A stretch of DNA of 64,000 bases from contig NZ_CP060418.1 of NCBI RefSeq assembly GCF_014298075.1, positions 1,736,001-1,800,000 on the forward strand. Direction: 5' to 3'. Source of the stretch: Enterobacter sp. JUb54 (lineage in GTDB: Bacteria > Pseudomonadota > Gammaproteobacteria > Enterobacterales > Enterobacteriaceae). Both the position numbers and the translations under genes were made by a program. Shown one piece after another: positions 1 to 7,522 of this stretch (position 1 is the first letter of the stretch; each line of letters starts with the position of its first letter). The notes under the pieces are model-generated. The model was not told the origin of the DNA. It saw only the letters and a program-made list of their open reading frames with translations, and searched no databases.

Positions 1-1
1 A

Positions 2-73
2 TTATGTGCATCTTGCATATATTTTTTAACCGGGTATAGTGCCGTTATCAGATATGTGCATTTTACACATAAT
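2..73 (+). promoter_or_regulatory. Promoter flanked by two operator-like palindromes
   Basis: Two dyads share the layout TATGTG-N7-CAYATA, at 3-21 and 53-71. Between them lies a good sigma-70 promoter: TTGCAT at 13-18, a 16-base spacer and TATAGT at 35-40. The first dyad covers the -35 box and the second sits just after the expected start of transcription, an arrangement that suits repression of the gene at 94. The regulator is not visible and probably lies left of the window. The repeats and promoter are seen directly; the repressor is inferred. Confidence 0.6.
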
Positions 74-93
74 CATCTTCAGGAGATAACATT

Positions 94-1041
94 ATGAAAG
101 CCGCCGTTGTTTTTGACCTGCAACAAGGGCCCGTATGGGCCGATTTTAACGATCCTCAGGCCGATTCGCAGCATGCGTTGGTCAAGGTGAACGCTGCCGC
201 CATCAGCCACGTGGTGAAGAGCCGTGCCAGCGGCAAGCACTACAGCTATGACGGCCAGCTGCCGTTTGTCGTCGGTATCGATGGCGCCGGAACCCTTGCC
301 GACGGGCAGCGTGTCTACTTCGCCTTCCCGACAGCCCCGTGGGGGAGTATGGCGCAATGGGCCCCGGTCGCGCTCAGGCATTGCCTGCCGTTGCCGGATG
401 CGCTGGATGATGTTACCGCCGCCGCCATGGCGAATCCCGGCATGTCGGCCTGGGCCGCGCTGGTGAAGCGTGCCGGGATGGTCGCCGGAGAGACGGTATT
501 GATTAACGGCGCCACCGGCAGCGCCGGGCAGCTGGCGGTACAAATTGCCCGTTTTCTGGGGGCTAAAAAGGTCATCGCCACCGGTCGCAACGCGCAGGCG
601 CTGGCGGCGCTCGACGCCGATGTCTGCATCAACCTGACGGAGGATGAGCCGACGCTTCGCGCCCGGTTTAGCGAGCAGGCGGCGCAGCAGATTGACGTGG
701 TGGTGGATTATTTATGGGGACACAGCGCCGAAATCATGTTGCCCGCGCTGGCAAAACACAGCCCGGGCCACGCGCCGGTGCGCTATGTTCAGGTCGGTTC
801 CCTTGCCGGTAGCGGTATTGCACTCAACGCTGCCGTGCTGCGATCTGCGCCGTTGCAGCTGATGGGCAGCGGTATTGGCAGCCTGTCGATGCCGCAGCTG
901 CTTGCCGCCACCGGTGAAATGTTACAGGCCGCCGTCGCAGGAGGTTTTACCATCGCCACCACCCCGCTGCCGCTAGCCGACGTGGCCAGCGCCTGGCCGC
1001 AAGATAACAGTCAGAAACGCACCGTTTTTATGATCGATTAA
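94..1041 (+). CDS. Quinone oxidoreductase-like MDR-family dehydrogenase
   Basis: A 315-residue NAD(P)H-dependent oxidoreductase of the medium-chain dehydrogenase/reductase superfamily, quinone-reductase branch. The N-terminal half is GroES-like. A Rossmann nucleotide-binding loop, GATGSAG, lies at residues 139-145. No zinc-ligand pattern is visible, so a zinc-free quinone or enone reductase is more likely than an alcohol dehydrogenase. An AGGAG ribosome site at 81-85 fixes the ATG at 94. The gene stands alone behind the paired operator-like palindromes, which suggests induction by a small reactive compound. The substrate cannot be read from the sequence. Confidence 0.85.
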   Translation: MKAAVVFDLQQGPVWADFNDPQADSQHALVKVNAAAISHVVKSRASGKHYSYDGQLPFVVGIDGAGTLADGQRVYFAFPTAPWGSMAQWAPVALRHCLPLPDALDDVTAAAMANPGMSAWAALVKRAGMVAGETVLINGATGSAGQLAVQIARFLGAKKVIATGRNAQALAALDADVCINLTEDEPTLRARFSEQAAQQIDVVVDYLWGHSAEIMLPALAKHSPGHAPVRYVQVGSLAGSGIALNAAVLRSAPLQLMGSGIGSLSMPQLLAATGEMLQAAVAGGFTIATTPLPLADVASAWPQDNSQKRTVFMID

Positions 1042-1082
1042 AAAAATCGCTTCCGCACAAAAGTTGGGGTTGATATCTTAGA

Positions 1083-1097
1083 TGAGAACTATTATCT
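1083..1097 (+). promoter_or_regulatory. Putative Fur box of the RyhB-like RNA
   Basis: TGAGAAC-T-ATTATCT fits the 7-1-7 Fur consensus (TGATAAT-N-ATTATCA) with three mismatches. It overlaps the likely promoter of the small RNA that follows (TTGATA at 1070-1075, TATCTT at 1093-1098). Iron-loaded Fur bound here would block transcription, the known logic for RyhB genes. Confidence 0.65.
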
Positions 1098-1104
1098 TTC
1101 TCAT

Positions 1105-1199
1105 TACCGAATAGTTGAGCAAAACACTCAGGTATTCGGTACGACATTGCTCACATTGCTTCCAGTATTTTTCGCCCGCACTTGTGCGGGCTTTTTTTT
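1105..1199 (+). ncRNA. RyhB-family small regulatory RNA
   Basis: Bases 1141-1168 reproduce the conserved RyhB targeting core: CGACATTGCTCACATTGC followed by TTCCAGTATT. They are followed by a strong intrinsic terminator: GCCCGCAC at 1174-1181, a TT loop, GTGCGGGC at 1184-1191, then eight T. The 5' part forms a stem between ACCGAATA (1106-1113) and TATTCGGT (1133-1140). Size of about 95 bases, the Fur box and the core match the RyhB family, which uses Hfq to repress mRNAs of iron-containing proteins during iron starvation. E. coli ryhB lies elsewhere, by yhhY, and its flanks and terminator differ, so this is probably a second paralog comparable to Salmonella RyhB-2. The exact 5' end is inferred. 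Confidence 0.87.
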
Positions 1200-1301
1200 G
1201 GCCTCATGCCGCCTGCTGCCTAAGCCGGGCGTGCCCCGTAGCTCAGGAACAGCAAAGCTGGTCATACTGCAACCAGCTTCACTCAGACAGCGCAGACGCG
1301 T

Positions 1302-1937
1302 TTAGAACCGGTAACCCGCGGAGAACATAAACACCCACGGATCCAGACGGGTACTGACTTTCTGGTCGACGCCACCGGCTTTAAATTTCACATCGGTGTC
1401 GATATCCATGTACCACACCGACATGTTCAGCAGCCAGTCGCGGTTGATCAGATAGTCCAGCCCCACCTGGCCTGCCGCCCCCCACGAATCCTTCAGGCTC
1501 AGATCCGACAGCCCGGCGTCTTTGCCGGTATCGTTAAAGTCTTCATTAAAGAAGGTGGTGTAGTTGATACCGGCACCGATATAGGGACGGACTTTGCTCT
1601 GGGCGTCGCCGAAGTACCACTGAGCCATTAAGGTTGGCGGGAGCAGGTTTACGGTGGCAATGTTGCCCGTCGGACCGGTGCCGACTTTATGGCGGAACGG
1701 CGTAGCGGCCAGCAGCTCAACGCCAATGTTGTCCGTCGCCATGTAGGTGAAGGTTAACCCCAACTGCGTATTATTGTTGACGTTGAAGCCGCCCAGACTT
1801 CCCAACACGTTATCCGAGCCTTCCGTCGGGCGGACGGTCGCCGTACCTGCACGGATAAAGAACTCCCCGGCTTCATGCGCCCAGACGCTGCCAGAAAGGG
1901 TGCTTAAAATAATGCCAGCCACTGCTAATTTTTTCAT
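1302..1937 (-). CDS. ompW: Outer membrane protein W
   Basis: An 8-stranded beta-barrel outer membrane protein of about 211 residues, nearly the length of E. coli OmpW. It has a cleavable signal peptide, then the family opening HEAGEFFIRAG, and it ends in the aromatic YRF typical of outer membrane barrels. OmpW forms a narrow hydrophobic channel and is linked to redox and anaerobic adaptation. The start at 1937 is chosen over a GTG two codons upstream because GAGGAAG sits at proper distance. It is transcribed towards the RyhB-like gene and diverges from yciC, as in E. coli. Confidence 0.95.
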   Translation of the reverse strand: MKKLAVAGIILSTLSGSVWAHEAGEFFIRAGTATVRPTEGSDNVLGSLGGFNVNNNTQLGLTFTYMATDNIGVELLAATPFRHKVGTGPTGNIATVNLLPPTLMAQWYFGDAQSKVRPYIGAGINYTTFFNEDFNDTGKDAGLSDLSLKDSWGAAGQVGLDYLINRDWLLNMSVWYMDIDTDVKFKAGGVDQKVSTRLDPWVFMFSAGYRF

Positions 1938-2036
1938 ATCCACTTCCTCATTATGGTTATTGCGCGGTGAATATACCCATAATGAGTTACGTTTGATCCA
2001 ACATAGATCACACTAAGTCATGAGATGTAACATTTA

Positions 2037-2050
2037 TTGATCCAGATTAA
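2037..2050. promoter_or_regulatory. Putative FNR box upstream of ompW
   Basis: TTGAT-CCAG-ATTAA differs from the FNR consensus TTGAT-N4-ATCAA at one base. Its centre is about 106 bases before the ompW start codon. E. coli ompW is known to be activated by FNR from an upstream site, so the position makes sense. The rest of the ompW-yciC gap (1938-2288) holds only promoter-like AT-rich sequence, including TACAAT at 2244-2249 as a possible yciC -10 box. Confidence 0.5.
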
Positions 2051-2288
2051 TTTTCTGTAAATGACTGTAATTGAATCATGATCGATTACATCAGTTTTAA
2101 CCCGGATGCACTAATACTGGCGACTTACTCCCCGAACAGCCGTGAAAAACGGTGTCCGCGAGTGATTGTTGTCTTCATCCGTCTTTACAAAGATATACTT
2201 AGCCTGATGTGAGCAGAGCGTGCTACGCCGAAGGGATTTGCGGTACAATCGCCGGCTAGCTAACACCAGCAATACTCAAGGAGAGTGC

Positions 2289-3032
2289 ATGTCTATCACG
2301 GCGAAGTCCGTCTACCGTGACACGGGAAATTTCTTTCGTAATCAGTTCGTCACCATTTTGCTGATTGCGTTGTTGTGCGCATTAATTACGGTAGTCCTTG
2401 GCCATGCTTTTTCACCCAGTGAAGAGCAGCTCTCAATACTTAGCGAAGGCGACAATCTGGCGGGTAGCGCCGGGCTGTTTGAACTGGTACAGAACATGAC
2501 CCCTGAGCAACAGCAGATCCTGCTGCGTGCCTCGGCGGCCTCAACCTTTTCCGGTCTGGTCGGGAATGCGATTCTCGCCGGCGGCATGCTGCTGTTGATT
2601 CAGCTGGTTTCCGCAGGCCAGCGGGTCAGTGCCCTGCGCGCGATTGGTGCTTCTGCGCCGGTCATGCCAAAGCTGCTGCTGCTGATCCTGTTCACCACCT
2701 TTGTGGTGCAGATGGGGATGATGCTGGTTCTGGTGCCGGGCGTACTGCTGGCGATCGTGCTGTCCTTTGCCCCTATCATGCTGGTGCAGGATAAGCTGGG
2801 GATCTTCAACGCCATGCGTAGCAGTATCCGTCTGGCGTGGGCCAATTTACGTCTGGTGGCACCGGTGATCCTCGGCTGGCTGCTGGCGAAAACCCTGCTG
2901 CTGCTGTTTGCATCGAGCTTCGCGGTACTGACGCCAAACGTCGGCGCAGTGGTCATCAATACGATCAGCAACCTGATTTCCGCCCTGCTGCTGATCTATC
3001 TGTTCCGCTTGTATATGCTTATTCGCCACTAA
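2289..3032 (+). CDS. yciC: UPF0259 inner membrane protein YciC
   Basis: A 247-residue polytopic inner membrane protein, the same length as E. coli YciC, beginning [16 protein letters not shown]. Hydrophobic helices cover much of the chain, with a conserved soluble stretch rich in SAAST around residue 85. No biochemical activity is established for the family. An AAGGAGAG ribosome site just before 2289 selects this start over an upstream in-frame codon. yciB follows 54 bases downstream, so the two are probably cotranscribed. Confidence 0.95.
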   Translation: MSITAKSVYRDTGNFFRNQFVTILLIALLCALITVVLGHAFSPSEEQLSILSEGDNLAGSAGLFELVQNMTPEQQQILLRASAASTFSGLVGNAILAGGMLLLIQLVSAGQRVSALRAIGASAPVMPKLLLLILFTTFVVQMGMMLVLVPGVLLAIVLSFAPIMLVQDKLGIFNAMRSSIRLAWANLRLVAPVILGWLLAKTLLLLFASSFAVLTPNVGAVVINTISNLISALLLIYLFRLYMLIRH

Positions 3033-3086
3033 ATTTAACCCTGGCCGGTAATCACTCCGGCCATCTCTGAACAACGGATCCAATGT

Positions 3087-3623
3087 ATGAAGCAGTTTCT
3101 GGATTTTTTACCGCTGGTAGTCTTCTTCGCATTCTACAAGCTCTATGATATCTACGCCGCGACCACCGCGCTGATTGTCGCTACCGCTATCGTGTTGATC
3201 TACACCTGGGTACGCTATCGCAAAGTTGAAAAAATGGCGCTGATCACCTTCGTACTGGTGGCCGTTTTTGGTGGTCTGACGATTTTCTTCCATAACGATG
3301 AGTTTATTAAATGGAAGGTCACGGTCATCTATGTGCTGTTCGCCGGTGCGCTGCTGTTCAGCCAGTGGGTGATGAAAAAGCCGCTGATCCAGCGCATGCT
3401 GGGTAAAGAGCTGACTCTGCCGCAACAGGTCTGGTCGCGCCTGAACCTTGCCTGGGCGCTGTTCTTTATTCTTTGCGGGCTGGCCAATATCTACATCGCC
3501 TTCTGGTTACCGCAGAATATCTGGGTCAACTTCAAGGTCTTCGGCCTGACGGCGCTGACGCTGGTCTTCACCCTGCTGAGCGGCGTGTATATCTACCGCC
3601 ACATGCCGCAGGACGATAAGTGA
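3087..3623 (+). CDS. yciB: Intracellular septation protein A (YciB/IspZ)
   Basis: A 178-residue inner membrane protein with five or six predicted membrane helices, opening [20 protein letters not shown]. In E. coli YciB interacts with cell-elongation and division proteins and affects envelope synthesis. Length and sequence match the family throughout. It lies just after yciC. In E. coli yciA is the next gene, but here an unrelated gene intervenes. Confidence 0.95.
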   Translation: MKQFLDFLPLVVFFAFYKLYDIYAATTALIVATAIVLIYTWVRYRKVEKMALITFVLVAVFGGLTIFFHNDEFIKWKVTVIYVLFAGALLFSQWVMKKPLIQRMLGKELTLPQQVWSRLNLAWALFFILCGLANIYIAFWLPQNIWVNFKVFGLTALTLVFTLLSGVYIYRHMPQDDK

Positions 3624-3684
3624 GTGACGTAAAATAAAACCTCACGTCAAGCAGTTCAAGCCTGGTGGGGAATAAACAAAACAG

Positions 3685-3723
3685 CACGCTTTGTGGCCGC
3701 ATACCACGAAGCGTGTTTTTTTT
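3685..3723 (+). terminator. Intrinsic terminator after yciB
   Basis: CACGCTTTGTGG (3685-3696) and CCACGAAGCGTG (3704-3715) form a 12-base stem with one G-U pair, followed by eight T. It ends the yciCB transcript, so the orphan gene downstream needs its own promoter. The remainder of the 3624-3925 gap is AT-rich with no further gene that I can see. Confidence 0.85.
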
Positions 3724-3925
3724 AGGGCGACAGAAGACAAATAATATTACATCAAGGGCTTAAATCATTATCAGCCCGCTTTGCTATTGTGCCCCCACCT
3801 GCGGTTTCTACCAATGCAACAGACCTTGTTTATCATCGAGTGGTAATGAGTCACATCGCCTGGTGTTGTCCCGTTACTGATATACACTAAACACATGATG
3901 TGACACGACATGGCAAGGAGAACAT

Positions 3926-4585
3926 ATGGTAAGGTCCGGCGCTATCTATAAACATGTACCTGTAAATGATCCGCAGCTTCTGGAATTCTCGTCCTTGCTT
4001 AGCCCTTCACAAAAACCGGTATTGGTGCCGGTTATTGATACTCCAGGCCCGAACGGGAACGCCTACTGGAACGTCGCAGCCGCGATAAAAAAAGTAGGCG
4101 GTAAGATGTTATTAGGTTGGGAAGTAAATCGTTGGCCAGGCTGTTTTCTGGTGGCCACTCATCATGCTGTTTTGATGTCACCTGATGGTGAGCTGTTCGA
4201 TGTCACGGCCAGATCGCCGGTGTCGGACAAACCATTTGCCACCACGTTTGTTCCTGATGACTCAATCACGATTGATATTGATAAATCCCCATCGGTGCCA
4301 TCCAAATTTTTTGTGCTTAACAGTGCCGCAGAGGTTTCTTCCTACATACGAACTTATGAAAATCTCAATGCCTCTGAAAAAGCGCTGAATGATTTGCTGT
4401 ATGAATGTGGGTATCGATGCGAAACCAACAAAAATTTAGCTTCTGGAATCAATGAATTGACACCAAATATCGTCAAAACCGACCAGAAAAGGCTGGCACA
4501 GATTAACGATAAAATCGTTGAACAGAAGTGGATAATGAAGGACAAGATAATCAAATTAATGAAATATTCTGACGCTCTTGCATGA
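3926..4585 (+). CDS. Orphan protein of unknown function between yciB and yciA
   Basis: A 219-residue soluble protein I do not recognise by name. AAGGAG at 3915-3920 supports the ATG. Conserved-looking features are GWEVNRWPG (residues 64-72), THHAVLMSPDGELFDVT (78-94) and a lysine-rich, probably helical C-terminus (about 180-219). The run GW..WPG..-HHAV-DG-DVT recalls small bacterial proteins in which a Cys, a His and an Asp are spaced like a papain-type fold. Here the position where I would expect the Cys holds Tyr47 (NAYWNV), so activity is doubtful. Base composition looks lower in GC than the flanking core genes, and the terminator after yciB isolates it, so lateral acquisition is likely. 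Membership of the family is inference from memory. Confidence 0.7.
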   Translation: MVRSGAIYKHVPVNDPQLLEFSSLLSPSQKPVLVPVIDTPGPNGNAYWNVAAAIKKVGGKMLLGWEVNRWPGCFLVATHHAVLMSPDGELFDVTARSPVSDKPFATTFVPDDSITIDIDKSPSVPSKFFVLNSAAEVSSYIRTYENLNASEKALNDLLYECGYRCETNKNLASGINELTPNIVKTDQKRLAQINDKIVEQKWIMKDKIIKLMKYSDALA

Positions 4586-4600
4586 CAACATTCAGTTCTC

Positions 4601-4633
4601 CTCCCTCCTGCCGTCCACCTCCCCAGGAGGGAG
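4601..4633. repeat. Perfect inverted repeat after the orphan gene
   Basis: CTCCCTCCTG (4601-4610) pairs perfectly with CAGGAGGGAG (4624-4633) across a 13-base loop, 16 bases after the orphan stop codon. There is no T tract, so it may act as an mRNA 3' stabiliser or a weak terminator. Confidence 0.6.
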
Positions 4634-4745
4634 CAGTGATTCTCACTGCGACATCCCACGCCGCACCAGGTCATTCCCCTGTTTTCTCCCCGCCATTTTC
4701 ATAGTAGCATCGCGCTGATCTTCATTGACCAGCACAGAGTACAGA

Positions 4746-5144
4746 ATGACAACAACAGATCTCGCGCCGAAGGGCGAAATGGTTTTACGCACCCTGGCGA
4801 TGCCGGCGGACACGAACGCCAATGGCGATATTTTTGGTGGGTGGTTGATGTCGCAAATGGATATCGGCGGCGCCATTATGGCCAAGGAGATCGCCCATGG
4901 TCGCGTGGTGACCGTGCGCGTAGACGGCATGACCTTTTTACGACCGGTCGCCGTGGGTGACGTGGTGTGCTGTTATGCGCGCTGCGTGAAGCGTGGCAAC
5001 ACCTCTATCACCATCAACATCGAAGTGTGGGTGAAGAAGGTCTCTTCAGAACCGATTGGTCAGCGCTATAAAGCGACGGAAGCACTGTTTATCTACGTCG
5101 CGGTCGACAATCAAGGTAAACCGCGCGCCATTCCTGGCGAGTAA
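4746..5144 (+). CDS. yciA: Acyl-CoA thioesterase YciA
   Basis: A 132-residue hotdog-fold thioesterase that hydrolyses a broad range of acyl-CoAs in the cytoplasm. The family signature DTNANGDIFGGWLMSQMD lies near residues 22-39 and carries the catalytic acidic residue. Length equals E. coli YciA. The ATG at 4746 is chosen by alignment of the N-terminus; the ribosome site is weak. In E. coli tonB lies next to yciA, but here yniB follows in the opposite direction. Confidence 0.95.
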   Translation: MTTTDLAPKGEMVLRTLAMPADTNANGDIFGGWLMSQMDIGGAIMAKEIAHGRVVTVRVDGMTFLRPVAVGDVVCCYARCVKRGNTSITINIEVWVKKVSSEPIGQRYKATEALFIYVAVDNQGKPRAIPGE

Positions 5145-5155
5145 CACCAAAAAAT

Positions 5156-5178
5156 GGCCCGGTTTACCGGGCCGTTTT
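5156..5178. terminator. Terminator between convergent yciA and yniB
   Basis: GGCCCGG (5156-5162), loop TTTA, CCGGGCC (5167-5173), then GTTTTTG, with an A-rich run on the other side. It can serve both converging genes. Confidence 0.85.
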
Positions 5179-5180
5179 TG

Positions 5181-5717
5181 TTACAGGAAGCCGAGTAGAG
5201 AGAAGAAGATATAGCCGAGAACAATCACGATCACCGGCAGGATATACAGCGGAAAGTATTGCACCAGGATAGTATGACGCGGCACCACGATACTCCCCGC
5301 AATTTGCTCACGGGTGCGCCCTTCTGGCCCTTTGGCCTGTTCCAGCAGCAGCTGATCTTCCACCCCTTCACGCAGGAACTTCGCCTGACGACTCATCCGC
5401 GCGCCCGAGGCCTGTAACGCCATGCCGACAAACACCAGGATATAGATAATCCAGAAGCCGATATTCAGGCTGTGTCGAAAATCCGGCAGCGGCGAGTTGT
5501 ACCAGAAAAAGTTAAGAAATGGCGTATTGAAACGCATCATTTCAATCATGACGTGCGCAAAGTCCATCAGCACCGCATCAATGCCCGGCTTCTTTTCGCT
5601 GTGCTCGTACATAAACTTCAGTACCGAAATCAGCGTCGAAATCACCGCGGGAATAAAAATCACCCACCCTAAAATGCGTTTAAGCACTGCAATGCGTCCA
5701 GCTTGTTGATACGTCAT
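5181..5717 (-). CDS. yniB: Inner membrane protein YniB
   Basis: A 178-residue membrane protein equal in length to E. coli YniB and matching from MTYQQAGRIAVLKRILGW to the last residue. There are membrane helices near residues 12-32, about 85-105 and at the C-terminus, with a charged cytoplasmic stretch between. Function is unknown. AAGGGG precedes the start. It diverges from yniC, as in E. coli. Confidence 0.93.
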   Translation of the reverse strand: MTYQQAGRIAVLKRILGWVIFIPAVISTLISVLKFMYEHSEKKPGIDAVLMDFAHVMIEMMRFNTPFLNFFWYNSPLPDFRHSLNIGFWIIYILVFVGMALQASGARMSRQAKFLREGVEDQLLLEQAKGPEGRTREQIAGSIVVPRHTILVQYFPLYILPVIVIVLGYIFFSLLGFL

Positions 5718-5848
5718 CGATTCCCCTTAATTAAGACGCCTTAACCACTTGCTAAGTCTACCTTCAGTGGCGAATTTCGCCCAATAATGCGCGGTATGAT
5801 ATACCATGAGGAGATATTCATACTACTTACGCTACTGGAGAGGGACTT

Positions 5849-6517
5849 ATGTCAGCAAAGCGACACATTCATGCCGCTATTTTTGATATGGATGGATTAC
5901 TGATTGACTCCGAGCCGCTATGGGATCAGGCGGAACTGGAGGTTATTGCAAGCCTTGGCGTCGATATCAGCCGCCGCGATGAGCTGCCGGACATGCTGGG
6001 ACTGCGCATCGATTTAGTGGTGGACCTGTGGTTTGCCCAACAACCGTGGCAAGGCCCGGACCGCGCAGAGGTCACCGCGCTAATTATCAACCGAGCGATT
6101 CAACTGGTTGAAGCCTCCCAGCCGTTACTGCCGGGCGCCCGTGAAGCCGTTGCCCTGTGCAAAGCCCAGGGGCTGAAGATTGGCCTCGCCTCCGCCTCGC
6201 CGCTACGTATGCTGGAAAAAGTGCTCGCCATGTTTGATCTGCGCGACCAGTTCGATGCCCTTTCCTCTGCCGAATCGCTGCCCTACAGCAAGCCCCATCC
6301 ACAGGTGTACCTTAACTGCGCCGCCAGCCTCGGCGTCGACCCCATGGCCTGCGTCGCGCTGGAAGACTCCGTCAACGGAATGATCGCCAGCAAAGCGGCC
6401 CGGATGCGCTCGATCGTGGTGCCTGCCGAGGAAAACCGCAACGACCCACGTTTTGTGCTGGCTGACGTCCGCCTCGCAACCCTGTCCTCGCTGACCGCCG
6501 CTGAACTCGGCCTCTGA
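5849..6517 (+). CDS. yniC: HAD-family hexitol/sugar phosphatase YniC (HxpB)
   Basis: A 222-residue haloacid-dehalogenase phosphatase. Motif I is DMDGLLIDSE (residues about 13-22, catalytic aspartates), motif II the SAS region (about 117-119), and motif III/IV K-P-H-P and ALEDSVNG. An alpha-helical cap lies between motif I and II. In E. coli the enzyme removes phosphate from 2-deoxyglucose-6-phosphate and hexitol phosphates. GGAGAGGGA precedes the ATG. The stop is followed by a hairpin at 6531-6562. Confidence 0.93.
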   Translation: MSAKRHIHAAIFDMDGLLIDSEPLWDQAELEVIASLGVDISRRDELPDMLGLRIDLVVDLWFAQQPWQGPDRAEVTALIINRAIQLVEASQPLLPGAREAVALCKAQGLKIGLASASPLRMLEKVLAMFDLRDQFDALSSAESLPYSKPHPQVYLNCAASLGVDPMACVALEDSVNGMIASKAARMRSIVVPAEENRNDPRFVLADVRLATLSSLTAAELGL

Positions 6518-6530
6518 TTTTCCTTCCCGT

Positions 6531-6562
6531 TGTGATGAGCGGGTGATAATCCGCCCATCACA
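6531..6562 (+). terminator. Hairpin after yniC
   Basis: TGTGATGAGCGG (6531-6542) pairs with CCGCCCATCACA (6551-6562) with one mismatch. The bases after it are AAATAAAA instead of a T run, so termination is uncertain. Confidence 0.5.
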
Positions 6563-6563
6563 A

Positions 6564-6582
6564 AATAAAACAGCGTTTCATT
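6564..6582. promoter_or_regulatory. Putative KdgR operator before the kduD-like gene
   Basis: AATAAAACAGCGTTTCATT is a near-perfect palindrome close to the KdgR consensus AATGAAACA-N-TGTTTCATT. It lies 88 bases before the start of the kduD-like gene. KdgR represses pectin and ketodeoxyuronate catabolism genes, so this supports the assignment of that gene. Confidence 0.7.
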
Positions 6583-6669
6583 TTTAATTGTTTTTTCCTG
6601 CCTCAGCCTCTATGCTTGAACATAACGGTGATGTTTAACGTATATATCAATCGGCATACAGAGGTGAAT

Positions 6670-7431
6670 ATGGTACTTAACGCCTTCGACCTGACGGGTA
6701 AGGTCGCGATCGTGACGGGATGTGACAAGGGACTGGGTCAAGGGATGACGCTGGGCCTTGCGCAGGCCGGGTGTGATATCGTCGGCGTCAATCGGAAGAT
6801 CCCCCACGAAACGGCCGCCAAAGTCGAGGCGCTGGGCCGCCGGTTCACCGCCATTCAGGCCGACCTCAGCCGTCAGGATGATATTAGCGAGATCGTCGCC
6901 AAAGCGGTCTCCGCCATGGGCCATATCGATATTCTGGTCAATAACGCCGGCACCATTCGCCGTGCGGACGCCCTGACGTTTACGGAGCAGGACTGGGACG
7001 ATGTGCTGAACCTCAACCTCAAGTCGGTGTTCTTTTTATCGCAGGCGGTTGCCAGGCAGTTTATTCAGCAAGGGTGCGGCGGCAAGATCATTAACATCGC
7101 CTCGATGCTCTCTTTCCAGGGCGGCATCCGCGTCCCCTCGTATACCGCATCCAAGAGCGGTGTGCTGGGCCTGACCCGCCTGATGGCCAACGAATGGGCC
7201 GGGCACCAGATTAACGTCAACGCCATTGCGCCAGGCTACATGGCCACCAATAACACCCAACAATTGCGGGATGACGCCGAGCGCAGCAAAGAGATCCTTG
7301 ACCGTATTCCTGCCGGTCGCTGGGGCGTTGCCGATGACCTGCAAGGCCCGGTGGTATTCCTGGCCTCCGGCGCGGCGGATTATGTGAATGGTTATACCCT
7401 TGCGGTGGATGGCGGCTGGCTGGCACGGTGA
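6670..7431 (+). CDS. kduD: 2-Dehydro-3-deoxy-D-gluconate 5-dehydrogenase (KduD-type SDR)
   Basis: A 253-residue short-chain dehydrogenase/reductase. The cofactor motif TGCDKGLGQG is at about residues 16-25, NNAG near 90, and the catalytic Ser-Tyr-x3-Lys in SMLSFQGG and YTASK. The whole chain follows E. coli KduD, ending YTLAVDGGWLAR. KduD interconverts 2,5-diketo-3-deoxygluconate and 2-keto-3-deoxygluconate in pectin and uronate breakdown. GAGGTG at 6661-6666 sets the start. It sits alone between yniC and ydjM, where E. coli has nothing, so it may be a second, inserted copy. Confidence 0.85.
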   Translation: MVLNAFDLTGKVAIVTGCDKGLGQGMTLGLAQAGCDIVGVNRKIPHETAAKVEALGRRFTAIQADLSRQDDISEIVAKAVSAMGHIDILVNNAGTIRRADALTFTEQDWDDVLNLNLKSVFFLSQAVARQFIQQGCGGKIINIASMLSFQGGIRVPSYTASKSGVLGLTRLMANEWAGHQINVNAIAPGYMATNNTQQLRDDAERSKEILDRIPAGRWGVADDLQGPVVFLASGAADYVNGYTLAVDGGWLAR

Positions 7432-7491
7432 TATTTTTGTGACATAGAGTTACACCGTCACCTCTTCCGTGTACTGTATAAAAACCCTATA

Positions 7492-7507
7492 CTGTATGAA
7501 TTGACAG
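7492..7507. promoter_or_regulatory. LexA box of ydjM
   Basis: CTGT-ATGAATTG-ACAG fits the SOS consensus CTGT-N8-ACAG exactly, and a degraded second site starts at 7474. It overlaps the TATACT -10 box at 7489-7494, so LexA would block RNA polymerase. E. coli ydjM is a known LexA target with two adjacent boxes. Confidence 0.9.
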
Positions 7508-7522
7508 TTTAGGGTTTTTATC

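Noticed and set aside
1115-1330. 71-codon plus-strand frame over the RyhB-like RNA
   Set aside because: It crosses a strong terminator, has no ribosome site and is explained by the small RNA.
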